21,908 bases of DNA from SLRI01 sp964576715 (GTDB lineage Bacteria > Pseudomonadota > Alphaproteobacteria > Geminicoccales > Geminicoccaceae), in the NCBI GenBank assembly GCA_964576715.1, contig CAZNWE010000067.1:1-21908 (forward strand), given 5' to 3'. A program made the position numbers and the translations under genes. Below the pieces are notes generated by a model. The model made no database searches and was not told where the DNA came from. It saw only the letters and a list, made by a program, of their open reading frames with translations. Positions 1 through 6,909 of this stretch are shown here, in pieces. The stretch's first letter is position 1. Every line of letters begins with the position of its first letter.

Positions 1-261
1 CCGCCGCAGCCAGCAATTGGTTGCCGCCGAGGGGGCGACCCGTGCGGACGTGGCGGCGACGGCGGTCGGCCTCCCAGCTCGGCGGTCGACATCGTCGAGC
101 CCATGGGGGCCGACAACCTCGTCTGGTGCGGCGACGGTACCAAGGCGCTCCAGGTCCGCCTGCCGGGCGACCACAGGGTCGAGCCCGGCACCACGGTCAG
201 CCTCGATCTCGACTCGCACCGCATCTCGCTCTTCGCTACCGACAGCGGGGTTCGCCTTTGA
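1..261 (+). CDS. C-terminal end of a sugar ABC transporter ATP-binding protein (UgpC/MalK type), partial
   Basis: Only the end of the gene lies in the window. From about position 85 the frame reads VDIVEPMGADNLVW, then a segment with VRLPGD and a final part ending SLFATDSGVRL before TGA at 259-261. This is the C-terminal TOBE/regulatory domain of MalK/UgpC-like ATPases, which energise import of sugars or glycerol-phosphate at the inner membrane. The first ~50-60 bases fit this family better in the next frame (QQLVAAEGATRADV resembles the stretch just before this segment), so a frameshift near 50-65 is possible. The gene lies 31 bp upstream of a sugar-phosphate isomerase in the same orientation and probably belongs to the same carbohydrate operon. 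The ATPase core is outside the window, so the substrate cannot be judged. Confidence 0.7.
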   Translation, partial: PPQPAIGCRRGGDPCGRGGDGGRPPSSAVDIVEPMGADNLVWCGDGTKALQVRLPGDHRVEPGTTVSLDLDSHRISLFATDSGVRL

Positions 262-292
262 GCCCCGGACCTTGCCAGCAGGACGCCACAGC

Positions 293-1063
293 ATGAACGT
301 CGCCCGGGATCTTTCGATCCAGCTCTACTCGTTGCGCGCCTACCGCGATCTCGAGGCCCAGCTCGAAGCCCTGGCCGAGCTCGGCTTCAAGACGGTCGAG
401 ACCATCGGCGGCCATCTCGAGGATGCGAAGGCCACCCGCGCGCTCCTCGACCGCTTCGGCATCACCGCCCCGACCGGCCATGTCGGGCTCGTCGATCTGA
501 GGCAACGGCCGGACTGGGTGCTCGAGCAGGCCTGGGTCGTCGGCATCGGGCAGCTCTTAATGCCGGCGGTCCCGCCGGCCGACCGGGAGGGTCAGCCGGC
601 CGAGTACTGGCGGGCATTGGGGGCGGAGCTGGGTGAGCTCGCCCAACGCTGGGCCGGCCAGGGCCCTGCCCTCGGCTACCACAATCACCACTGGGAGCTG
701 GCCGCCTATGCCGACGGCACGACACCGCTCGAGCACCTCTTCGCCGGTGCCGCCGGCTCGCCGCTCAATTGGGAGGCCGACCTCGCCTGGCTGGTGCGCG
801 GCGGCGCCGACCCGCTCGCCTGGATGGAGCGCTACCGCGACCGGCTGGTCGCCGTGCACGTCAAGGACCTCGCCCCCGAAGGCGAGAATGCCGACGAGGA
901 CGGCTGGGCAACAATCGGTGCGGGCAGGCTCGATTGGCCGAGCCTCTGGCGGGAATCGCTCGCCCGGGGCGCCCGCTACATGGTGCTCGAGCACGACAAG
1001 CCCAAGGACCCGATCGGCTTCGCCCGCGACAGCCGCGCCTTCCTGTTGCAGCACGTCGCCTGA
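293..1063 (+). CDS. Sugar phosphate isomerase/epimerase (xylose-isomerase-like TIM barrel)
   Basis: This is a 256-residue protein of the AP endonuclease 2/xylose isomerase-like TIM-barrel superfamily, the usual length for the IolE/IolI-like branch. It begins with a first strand typical of the family (LSIQLYSLR, residues 7-15). The expected metal-site motifs are present: GYHNHHWE at about 128-135, HVKD at 189-192 and LEHD at 232-235. The ATG at 293 is chosen because the family N-terminus starts there; the frame is open further upstream but overlaps the preceding ABC gene. The next gene starts directly after its stop. These enzymes isomerise or epimerise keto-sugars or inosose intermediates in the cytoplasm. 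With a Gfo/Idh dehydrogenase next door and an ABC transporter upstream, a role in sugar or polyol catabolism is likely. The substrate is unknown. Confidence 0.85.
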   Translation: MNVARDLSIQLYSLRAYRDLEAQLEALAELGFKTVETIGGHLEDAKATRALLDRFGITAPTGHVGLVDLRQRPDWVLEQAWVVGIGQLLMPAVPPADREGQPAEYWRALGAELGELAQRWAGQGPALGYHNHHWELAAYADGTTPLEHLFAGAAGSPLNWEADLAWLVRGGADPLAWMERYRDRLVAVHVKDLAPEGENADEDGWATIGAGRLDWPSLWRESLARGARYMVLEHDKPKDPIGFARDSRAFLLQHVA

Positions 1064-1084
1064 ATGAGCACCGGACACCAGGAC

Positions 1085-2227
1085 ATGACCCCCATCAAGC
1101 TCGGCATCGTCGGCTGCGGCAATATCAGCGACGCCTATTTCAAGGGTGCCGAACGCTCGAGCCTCGTTACCGTTGAGGCCTGCGCCGACATGATGCCCGA
1201 AGCGGCCCGGGCCAAGGCCGCGGCCTATGGGGTCGAGGCGCTCGCGCTCGAGGCCCTGCTCGACGACCCCGAGATCGCCATCGTCGTCAACCTCACCGTA
1301 CCCCTTGCCCATGCCGAGGTCAGTGCGCGGGTCATCGAGGCCGGCAAGCACCTCTATTCCGAAAAGCCTTTGGGCGTCACCGTCGCCGAGGCGCAGGCCC
1401 TGGTGGATGCTGCGGCCGCAAAGCACGTCCGGGTCGGCAGCGCCCCCGACACCTTTCTCGGTGCTGCGCACCAGGCGGTGCGCAGCACCGTCGACGCGGG
1501 CCGGATCGGCCGCGTGGTCGCCGGTGCGGTCTGCTTCGCCACCCACGGCATGGAGAGCTGGCACCCCAACCCCGGGTTTTTTTTCAAGCGCGGCGGCGGC
1601 CCGGTCCTCGATATCGGCTGCTATCCGATCACCCAGCTCTTGAACGTCCTGGGCCCGGTGGCCCGGGTCACCGCCGAGGCCTCGCGCGGCAGCGCCACCC
1701 GGACGGTGACCAGCGAGCCGCTCCGGGGCCAGGTGATCGAGGTCGAGGTCGCGACCACGGTCAACGGTGTCCTCGCCTTCGCCAATGAGGCCAATGTCGC
1801 CTTCACCGCGTCCTGGGACATCTGGAAGCACACCCGCCCGCCGATCGAGCTGCACGGCACCGAAGGCTCGCTGCTCAATCCCGACCCCAATTTCTTCGGC
1901 GGGACGCCGCGCCTCTCGGAGGAAGGCGGCGAGTGGCAGGACCTGCCGATCGACGGCCACCCCTTCGGGGCACCCAACCGGCCGCTGCGCTCGGGCGTGA
2001 TGGTCGCCGACTACCGGCTCGTCGGTGTGCTCGACATGGCCTGTGCGATCGCCGAAGGTCGACCGCACCGCTGCAACGGTGACCTGGCGCTGCACGCGCT
2101 CGAGGTCATGGAAGCCCTCGAGCTCTCGTCCCTCGAGGGCCGCCACATCGCCATCCGCTCGGTCTTCGACCGCCCGGCCCCGGTGCCACTCGGCGCGGGC
2201 GAGGAGGTGTTCCTGCGCGAAGCGTGA
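1085..2227 (+). CDS. Gfo/Idh/MocA family NAD(P)-dependent oxidoreductase
   Basis: This is a 380-residue cytoplasmic dehydrogenase. The N-terminal Rossmann fold starts at once with KLGIVGCGNIS (residues 5-15). The conserved EKP motif at 93-95 is followed by the family's C-terminal domain, including GGGPVLDIGCY (170-180). In that motif Asp176 and Tyr180 occupy the positions of the usual D-x3-H/Y catalytic pair. I chose the ATG at 1085, preceded by CCAGGA, because it puts the glycine motif at the normal distance. An in-frame ATG at 1064 sits directly after the isomerase stop and would add seven residues. Family members oxidise or reduce sugars, inositols or their lactones with NAD(P). The adjacent isomerase suggests successive steps of one pathway. 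A run of eight T (1577-1584), unusual in this GC-rich gene, encodes Phe-Phe-Phe. Confidence 0.88.
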   Translation: MTPIKLGIVGCGNISDAYFKGAERSSLVTVEACADMMPEAARAKAAAYGVEALALEALLDDPEIAIVVNLTVPLAHAEVSARVIEAGKHLYSEKPLGVTVAEAQALVDAAAAKHVRVGSAPDTFLGAAHQAVRSTVDAGRIGRVVAGAVCFATHGMESWHPNPGFFFKRGGGPVLDIGCYPITQLLNVLGPVARVTAEASRGSATRTVTSEPLRGQVIEVEVATTVNGVLAFANEANVAFTASWDIWKHTRPPIELHGTEGSLLNPDPNFFGGTPRLSEEGGEWQDLPIDGHPFGAPNRPLRSGVMVADYRLVGVLDMACAIAEGRPHRCNGDLALHALEVMEALELSSLEGRHIAIRSVFDRPAPVPLGAGEEVFLREA

Positions 2228-2244
2228 GCCAGGAGCCGCCACCA

Positions 2245-2495
2245 TGGGATCGGCGGGCCTCAGGCCCGACCCTTCTGCCAGAAACCACAGGATGGCGTTG
2301 GACCCCACCAGGCAGACGGCGGTATCGGGTTCCAGAACAGGCGTCTGACCGGCGACAGTGCTCCAGAAATCCGGGCCGCCGATTCTCTCCGACGAAGATA
2401 TCCACGTCGACAATCTCGCAGTCGATCCCAAGCTGCGCGATCAGCAGGCGGGCTTTGTAGCTGTTGCCCGACAAAGGACTGGAGGTGAGCCGCGT
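2245..2495 (-). pseudogene. Glutathione S-transferase, N-terminal remnant
   Basis: On the minus strand the sequence reads RLTSSPLSGNSYKARLL, then IAQLGIDCEIVDVDIFVGE and NRRPGFLEH. After a frame change near 2354-2362 it continues VAGQTPVLEPDTAVCLV and GSNAILWFLAEGSGLRPADP. This is the thioredoxin-fold N-terminal domain of a bacterial GST, which conjugates or reduces substrates with glutathione. Three lesions are visible. The expected ATG at 2495 is ACG, although a plausible Shine-Dalgarno (AAGTAGG) sits 5 bases upstream. About two bases are lost where the family has the NPAGQ motif. Homology also stops after ADP, so the whole C-terminal helical domain is missing and the remnant abuts the 3' end of the Gfo/Idh gene. 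It lies divergent from a LysR gene, a common natural pairing. It is almost certainly non-functional. Confidence 0.78.
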
Positions 2496-2592
2496 CGCAA
2501 CCTACTTGATGACTCACAGCCGTTTGATAATTACTGTCGCAGCGTGCGAAAAGTTGCAAAGATCAAGCGGCAGAATTTCATCTCGTGGAAGA
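2496..2592. promoter_or_regulatory. Divergent intergenic region between GST remnant and lysR gene
   Basis: These 97 bases are clearly more AT-rich than their surroundings (for example TTTGATAATTACTG near 2522-2535 and AAAAGTTGCAAAGATC near 2549-2564). They separate the degenerate GST gene from the LysR start. LysR regulators usually bind in such a divergent region to control themselves and the neighbour, so a relic promoter/operator is expected here. I could not pick a convincing -35/-10 pair or a clear T-N11-A box, so only the region is annotated. Confidence 0.35.
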
Positions 2593-3510
2593 ATGGATCA
2601 GCTTCGCGCGATACGGGTGTTCCTCGTCGTCGCAGAGAGTGGCAGTCTGGGCGGTGCGGCGCGCCGTCTGGGGCTGTCGCCCGCGAGCGCCTCACGCACC
2701 CTCGACGATCTGGAGACGCATCTGGGCGTCACCCTGGCGCGCCGAACCACGCGCGCGCTGAGCCTGTCGGACGAGGGGGAGGCCTATCTTGCCGCTTGCC
2801 GCAGCGTCATCGCCGCGGTGGACGAGGCCGATCGCAGCGTGTCGGGGGCGCGTCACGAACCGCGCGGCCATTTTTCGATCACCGCGCCCGTTCGGTTTGG
2901 CAAGCTCCATGTCGCGCCGCTGGTCCTCGATTTCATCGCCGCCCTTACCCAAACGACCCGGTCGCTCGCCTTGCTCGACCGGCCTGTCAGCCTTGTCGAT
3001 GAAGGGTTCGATCTGGCGTTTCGGATCGGGCAGCTGACGGCGGCGCAGACTGTCGCTGTCCGCCTCGGGACGGTCCGAAGCGTCGTCTGCGCCAGCCCGC
3101 AATACCTCGCCTCGCGCAGAACACCGCAGGCGCCGCAGGACCTCGCGGTTCATGACCTGATCGAACTTTCCGCCATGGGGGCATTCGGCAGCCCGTGGAG
3201 CTTTTCCACGGGCGAGCGCGATTTTCAGCTGCGGCTCAGTCCGCGCTTGATCGTCAGCGACACAGAAGTCGCGGTCGCAGCCGCGGTGCAAGGTGCGGGT
3301 GTGATCCGCATCCTCGGTTATCAAGTTGCCCGGCATGTCGCCGCGGGTCGGCTCCGGATCGTGCTTGAACGCTTTGAACGTCCGCACCAACCCGTCTCGA
3401 TGGTGGTTGCGGCCGGTCGGCCGACATCTGCCGCCGTCCGCTGCATTCGTCGACATTGCGCGCCCAGCAATCGAAGCTGTTTCGCACAAGAATATTCGAG
3501 CACTGCGTGA
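2593..3510 (+). CDS. LysR family transcriptional regulator, probably with a frameshifted C-terminus
   Basis: This is a 305-residue protein in the current frame. The N-terminal winged helix-turn-helix is canonical (MDQLRAIRVFLVVAESGSL, then AARRLGLSPASASRTLDDLE), followed by the LysR substrate-binding domain through about residue 280. The ATG at 2593 puts the HTH at the normal N-terminal position and has GTGGAAG just upstream. Near 3441-3443 the reading frame seems to slip by one base. The annotated frame ends in an atypical Cys/Arg/Ser-rich tail, whereas the +1 frame continues AFVDIARPAIEAV, a normal LysR ending, and stops at 3520. Either a real indel replaced the last ~20 residues or there is a sequence error. 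It probably once controlled the divergent GST gene, now broken. Base composition is lower in GC than in neighbouring genes, suggesting transfer. Confidence 0.85.
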   Translation: MDQLRAIRVFLVVAESGSLGGAARRLGLSPASASRTLDDLETHLGVTLARRTTRALSLSDEGEAYLAACRSVIAAVDEADRSVSGARHEPRGHFSITAPVRFGKLHVAPLVLDFIAALTQTTRSLALLDRPVSLVDEGFDLAFRIGQLTAAQTVAVRLGTVRSVVCASPQYLASRRTPQAPQDLAVHDLIELSAMGAFGSPWSFSTGERDFQLRLSPRLIVSDTEVAVAAAVQGAGVIRILGYQVARHVAAGRLRIVLERFERPHQPVSMVVAAGRPTSAAVRCIRRHCAPSNRSCFAQEYSSTA

Positions 3511-3885
3511 TGCCCGGTGAGCCACTAGCGCGGACCCGCCGCGCGATGCGGATTGGCGGTCAAGGCGGAGGACGGCCGTCCAAGGTCGCTTCCGCGCCAA
3601 CCATCGATCGCGAGCCGCAGCGAACCGCGGCCGGGCGAACGGTCGGGGTTGCGACGTTCGCCCCGGCGGTGCGGCTCGACGCGGCGCTGGCGGCGCCGCG
3701 CGGGGGGGGCGGGGGACAGGCCCCGGTGCCGGCGTGGCGCACCTCGATCGGCAGTCGGGCCAGAAGCGCGGTCGGCCAGGGCGCACCAGCGCGCGCGCCC
3801 GGGGTTGTGCGACGCCGGCAGCGATGTTTTGCTGGGGCACAGCCGCGGGCCGGGCGGCAGGCCTCGAGACGCCAGGGGAGCATTG
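3511..3885. other. Intergenic stretch without a recognisable gene
   Basis: About 370 bases lie between the LysR stop and the MFS start. Several frames are open on both strands, but their translations are Arg/Pro/Ala-rich and show no family motif. I treat them as chance ORFs of GC-rich DNA. It contains a G-rich homopolymeric tract (near 3703-3717) and may be eroded coding sequence, but I cannot identify its source. The last bases carry the Shine-Dalgarno GGGGAG (3875-3880) of the next gene. Confidence 0.5.
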
Positions 3886-5151
3886 ATGATCCACGTCTTG
3901 TCCGGGGTCTGGGCGCTGTTGCTCGGCATCGTGCTCATCATGCTCGGCAACGGCATGCATTTCACCCTGATCGGCCTGCGCGGCGGGATCGAGGGGTTCT
4001 CGGCCGCCGAACTCGCCATCGTCACCTCCGGCTATTTCATGGGCTTCCTCTCCGGCGCCCGGCTGACGCCCCTGCTGATCCGCCGGGTCGGCCATGTCCG
4101 GGTGTTCGCGGCACTCGGCAGCTTCATGTCGGCAGCACTGATCGCGTTAACGCTCCTCGCCGAACCCTGGGCCTGGACGCTCTTGCGCGTGCTCATCGGC
4201 TTTTGCATGTCGGGCATCTACGTCGCCGCCGAGAGCTGGCTGAACAACGCCGCCACCAACGAGACGCGCGGCAAGCTGCTGTCGGCCTACATGATCGCCC
4301 AGACGCTCGGCATCATCGGCGCGCAGGGTCTGCTCACCCTGGGCGATGCCGGGACTTCGGTGCTCTTCATCGGCGCCTCGATCCTGGTCTCGATCTCCTT
4401 TGCACCGATCCTCTTGTCGGTCACCCCGGTGCCGGCGACCGAGGTGGCGCGGCCGATGCCCTTGCGCGCCCTTTTCTCGGGCTCGCCGCTCGGCACGGTC
4501 GGGATCTTCCTCCTGGGTAGCGTCTACGCCACGCAATCCGGCATGGCGGCGGTCTTCGGCACCCAGATCGATCTCACCGCGGCCGAGATCGCGCTTTTCG
4601 TCGCGATGCTGTTCGCCGGTGCCTTGGTGTTCCAGTACCCGATCGGCTGGCTGTCGGACCGCGTGGACCGGCGCATGCTGATCTTCGGGGCGTCCGCCAC
4701 CGGGGCCACGGCCTGTGCTCTGGGCTGGCTCGCCGGCGGCGATCTCCGGCCCCTGCTGGCGGCGGCGTTCCTCGCCGGCGGCATGACCACGCCGCTCTAC
4801 GCCCTGTTCCTGGCCTACACCAATGACTATCTCGCGGCCGAGGATATGCCGGCGGCGTCCGGTGGGCTCGTCTTCACCTTCGGGCTGGGTGCGATCCTCG
4901 GGCCGCTCGCCACCGGCTGGGCGATGCAGCGCCTCGACCCGTTCGCGTTCTGGCTGGTGCTCGGTGCCACCTTCGCCGCCATCGCCCTTTATGCGCTCTA
5001 CCGCATGACCCGGCGCGCGACCGTCCCGGTGGCGCAGACCGAAAGCTATCTCGGCGTGCTGCCCACCGCCTCACCGGTGGCGGTCGAGGCCGCGGGGGCC
5101 TGGGCCGCCGAACACGGCGAGGCCGAACGCGAGGCGGACGCAGCGTCCTGA
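3886..5151 (+). CDS. MFS transporter, YcaD-like
   Basis: This is a 421-residue inner-membrane protein with about twelve hydrophobic segments, the length typical for the major facilitator superfamily. A motif-A-like loop occurs in the second half (GWLSDRVDRR). Segments such as GYFMGFLSGARLTPLLIRRVG and VAAESWLNNAATNETRGK resemble the YcaD/MFS-1 branch. The last ~45 residues form a hydrophilic Ala/Glu-rich cytoplasmic tail. The ATG at 3886 is supported by GGGGAG five bases upstream and by the first membrane segment starting directly after it; the open frame extends upstream without family similarity. It stands alone and converges on the minus-strand SDR operon. The substrate is unknown; relatives are proposed to export small molecules. 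Confidence 0.85.
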   Translation: MIHVLSGVWALLLGIVLIMLGNGMHFTLIGLRGGIEGFSAAELAIVTSGYFMGFLSGARLTPLLIRRVGHVRVFAALGSFMSAALIALTLLAEPWAWTLLRVLIGFCMSGIYVAAESWLNNAATNETRGKLLSAYMIAQTLGIIGAQGLLTLGDAGTSVLFIGASILVSISFAPILLSVTPVPATEVARPMPLRALFSGSPLGTVGIFLLGSVYATQSGMAAVFGTQIDLTAAEIALFVAMLFAGALVFQYPIGWLSDRVDRRMLIFGASATGATACALGWLAGGDLRPLLAAAFLAGGMTTPLYALFLAYTNDYLAAEDMPAASGGLVFTFGLGAILGPLATGWAMQRLDPFAFWLVLGATFAAIALYALYRMTRRATVPVAQTESYLGVLPTASPVAVEAAGAWAAEHGEAEREADAAS

Positions 5152-5186
5152 GAGCGGCCGCGATCAGGCCCGCGCCGGCGTCCATA

Positions 5187-5202
5187 CGGCGTCGACACGC
5201 CG
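5187..5202. terminator. Small hairpin between convergent genes
   Basis: CGGCGT-CGAC-ACGCCG forms a perfect 6-bp stem with a 4-base loop in the 81-bp gap between the convergent MFS and SDR genes. There is no U-tract on either side, so function as a bidirectional terminator is only suggested by its position. Confidence 0.3.
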
Positions 5203-5232
5203 CGGCCCCGGTCGCCGCGATTGCGGCATGCG

Positions 5233-6036
5233 CTACTGCACCACCATGCCGCCGTCGATCATCAAGAGCTGGCCGGTCATGTAGTCGCTCTCGTGGCTGG
5301 CGAGGAAGGCGGCGGTGCCGATGACGTCCTCGGGGTAGGAGTAGCGCTTGAGGAGGATCATGTTCTCGGCCAGCTTGTCCATCGATTCGCCGGGCTTCTC
5401 GAACTTGCCGATGGCGACCAGGTCCTTGTCGAGCTGTTCCCAGAGCTCGGTTCGCACCACGCCGGGGCCGTAGCCGTTGACGGTGATGTTGTGCGCCGCC
5501 AGCGCCTTCGCCCCGCCATTGATCATCGCCAGGACGGCATGCTTGCTGCAGCTGTAGGGAACGACGTCGTCGAAGGCCTGGCGCGACAGGATCGAGCCCA
5601 CATTGATGATCTTGTAGGGCTTCGCCGGCCGGCCCTGGGCGATCATCTGCCTGGCCGCCTCCTGCATGCCGATCAGCGTGCCCAGGGCGTTGACGTCCAT
5701 GATCTGCTGCCAGTTCTCCTCGGTGACGTCGAGGAACATCAAGGGCTTGTTGATGCCGGCATTGTTGAGCATGACGTTGAGGCTGCCGAAGGCATCCACC
5801 GTGGCGTCGACCGCGGCCTTCATCTCGGCGCGCTTGGTGACGTCGAGGCGGACCGCGATCGCCTCGCCGCCGGCCGTTCGGATCCGCCCGGCCACGCTCT
5901 CGCAGCCGTCGAGGTTGAGATCGGCGACGCAGACCTTGGCCCCTTGTGCGGCGAAGTCCTCGGCGACAGCGGCGCCCATGCCGCGCGCGGCGCCGGTGAT
6001 CAGCACGTGCTTGTCGGCGAGCCGGGTCTTGTCCAT
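5233..6036 (-). CDS. Short-chain dehydrogenase/reductase (SDR), sugar/polyol type
   Basis: This is a 267-residue classical SDR. The cofactor motif TGAARGMG is at residues 14-21, NNAG at 91-94, catalytic Ser148 (NVGS), and Tyr161/Lys165 in YSCSK. The acidic residue after the second strand (VADLN) favours NAD(H) over NADP(H). The start at 6036 is supported by GGGAGG seven bases upstream, and the family N-terminus begins there. It is the last gene of the minus-strand group but is separated from the KduD-like gene by 100 bp. That gap holds an operator-like site (6104-6116), so it may have its own promoter. Similar enzymes act as sorbitol/iditol or acetoin/butanediol dehydrogenases in the cytoplasm. 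The context with a sugar ABC transporter points to a polyol or sugar substrate, which I cannot specify. Confidence 0.88.
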   Translation of the reverse strand: MDKTRLADKHVLITGAARGMGAAVAEDFAAQGAKVCVADLNLDGCESVAGRIRTAGGEAIAVRLDVTKRAEMKAAVDATVDAFGSLNVMLNNAGINKPLMFLDVTEENWQQIMDVNALGTLIGMQEAARQMIAQGRPAKPYKIINVGSILSRQAFDDVVPYSCSKHAVLAMINGGAKALAAHNITVNGYGPGVVRTELWEQLDKDLVAIGKFEKPGESMDKLAENMILLKRYSYPEDVIGTAAFLASHESDYMTGQLLMIDGGMVVQ

Positions 6037-6103
6037 GTGATGCCTCCCTTGGATGGTGGTGCCGAGGCTAGCGGTCGAAGCCCTGCCGCGGACCGCCGAA
6101 CCT

Positions 6104-6116
6104 GTCCAATATCGAT
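6104..6116. promoter_or_regulatory. Operator-like site, weak fourth copy of the 13-bp motif
   Basis: GTCCAATATCGAT matches the GTCCRRNCTGGAT motif found three times in the 10023-10322 intergenic region at all but two defined positions. It lies 67 bp upstream of the start codon of the SDR gene at 6036, within the only sizeable gap of the minus-strand gene group. That placement suits a regulatory site, but one weak copy could be chance. Confidence 0.35.
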
Positions 6117-6136
6117 GTTTTTCAGACCGTTCGCGG

Positions 6137-6901
6137 TCAGCGCGCGAGCCAGCCGCCATCGACGGCGATCACCGCGCCGTGGACGTAGCTCGCGGCCGCC
6201 GAGGCGAGAAACACCGCAGCCCCCGCCATCTCGTGCGCCGCGGCGAAGCGGCCGGCCGGGATCCGGGCGAGCAGGGCGGCGCTGCGTGCCGCGTCCTCGC
6301 GCAGCGCCGCGGTGTTGGCGGTGGCCGTGTAGCCCGGGGCGATGGCGTTGACATTGACGCCGAGCGGCGCCCACTCGTTGGCGAGTGCCCGGGTGAGGCC
6401 GAGCAGGCCGTGCTTGGCGGCGGCGTAGCCCGGCACGTTGACCCCACCCTCGAAGGCGAGGACGGAGGCGACGTTGATGATCCGGCCATCGCCCCGCTCG
6501 ACCATCCGCCGCGCCGCCGCCTGCGCCAAAAGAAAGGCGGCGTCGAGATCGACCGCCAGCACCCGCCGCCAGTCGGCGAAGCCGTGCTCGAGCGCCGGCT
6601 CGCGGTGGATGATCCCGGCATTGTTGACCAGGATGTCGACCTGCCCGAGCGCCGCTTCGGCAGCCGCGATCAGCGCCTCGGCACCCGCTTCGTCGAGGCT
6701 GGCGAGATCGCACGGCAGGCCGAGCGCCTGCCGGCCCAGGGCGCGAACCGCATCCAGCACCGGTTCCGGCGGGCGGCTGTGATGAACCAGCGCGACGTCG
6801 GCGCCGGCCGCGGCGAGACCCTCGGCGATGGCGGCACCGATGCCGGCGGCACCGCCGGTCACCAGCGCCCGCCTTCCCTCGAGCGAGAAGAGTGCAGTCA
6901 T
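6137..6901 (-). CDS. kduD: KduD-like 2-deoxy-D-gluconate 3-dehydrogenase (SDR)
   Basis: This is a 254-residue classical SDR, almost the length of Escherichia coli KduD. Motifs are TGGAAGIG at 15-22, NNAG at 93-96, Ser146, and Tyr159/Lys163 (YAAAK). The second half follows KduD closely: LANEWAPLGVNVNAIAPGY, an NTAALR segment, RIPAGRF and the diagnostic C-terminus AVDGGWLAR. KduD interconverts 2-deoxy-3-keto-sugar acids such as 2-keto-3-deoxygluconate-type or 5-keto-4-deoxyuronate-derived compounds with NAD(H) in the cytoplasm. The start at 6901 lies eight bases after the M24 gene stop, with the GAGG of its Shine-Dalgarno overlapping that stop, so the two are co-translated. The name rests on overall resemblance; related gluconate or sugar dehydrogenases of the same subfamily are possible. 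Confidence 0.75.
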   Translation of the reverse strand: MTALFSLEGRRALVTGGAAGIGAAIAEGLAAAGADVALVHHSRPPEPVLDAVRALGRQALGLPCDLASLDEAGAEALIAAAEAALGQVDILVNNAGIIHREPALEHGFADWRRVLAVDLDAAFLLAQAAARRMVERGDGRIINVASVLAFEGGVNVPGYAAAKHGLLGLTRALANEWAPLGVNVNAIAPGYTATANTAALREDAARSAALLARIPAGRFAAAHEMAGAAVFLASAAASYVHGAVIAVDGGWLAR

Positions 6902-6909
6902 CGCCGGCC

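Noticed and set aside
557..2431. 624-codon open frame on the minus strand opposite the isomerase and Gfo/Idh genes
   Set aside because: It is a codon-bias shadow of two convincing plus-strand genes. Only its upstream end (about 2245-2360) has meaning, as part of the GST remnant.
3560..3883. Small open frames on both strands in the gap before the MFS gene
   Set aside because: Translations are low-complexity Arg/Pro/Ala sequences without homology or ribosome-binding sites.
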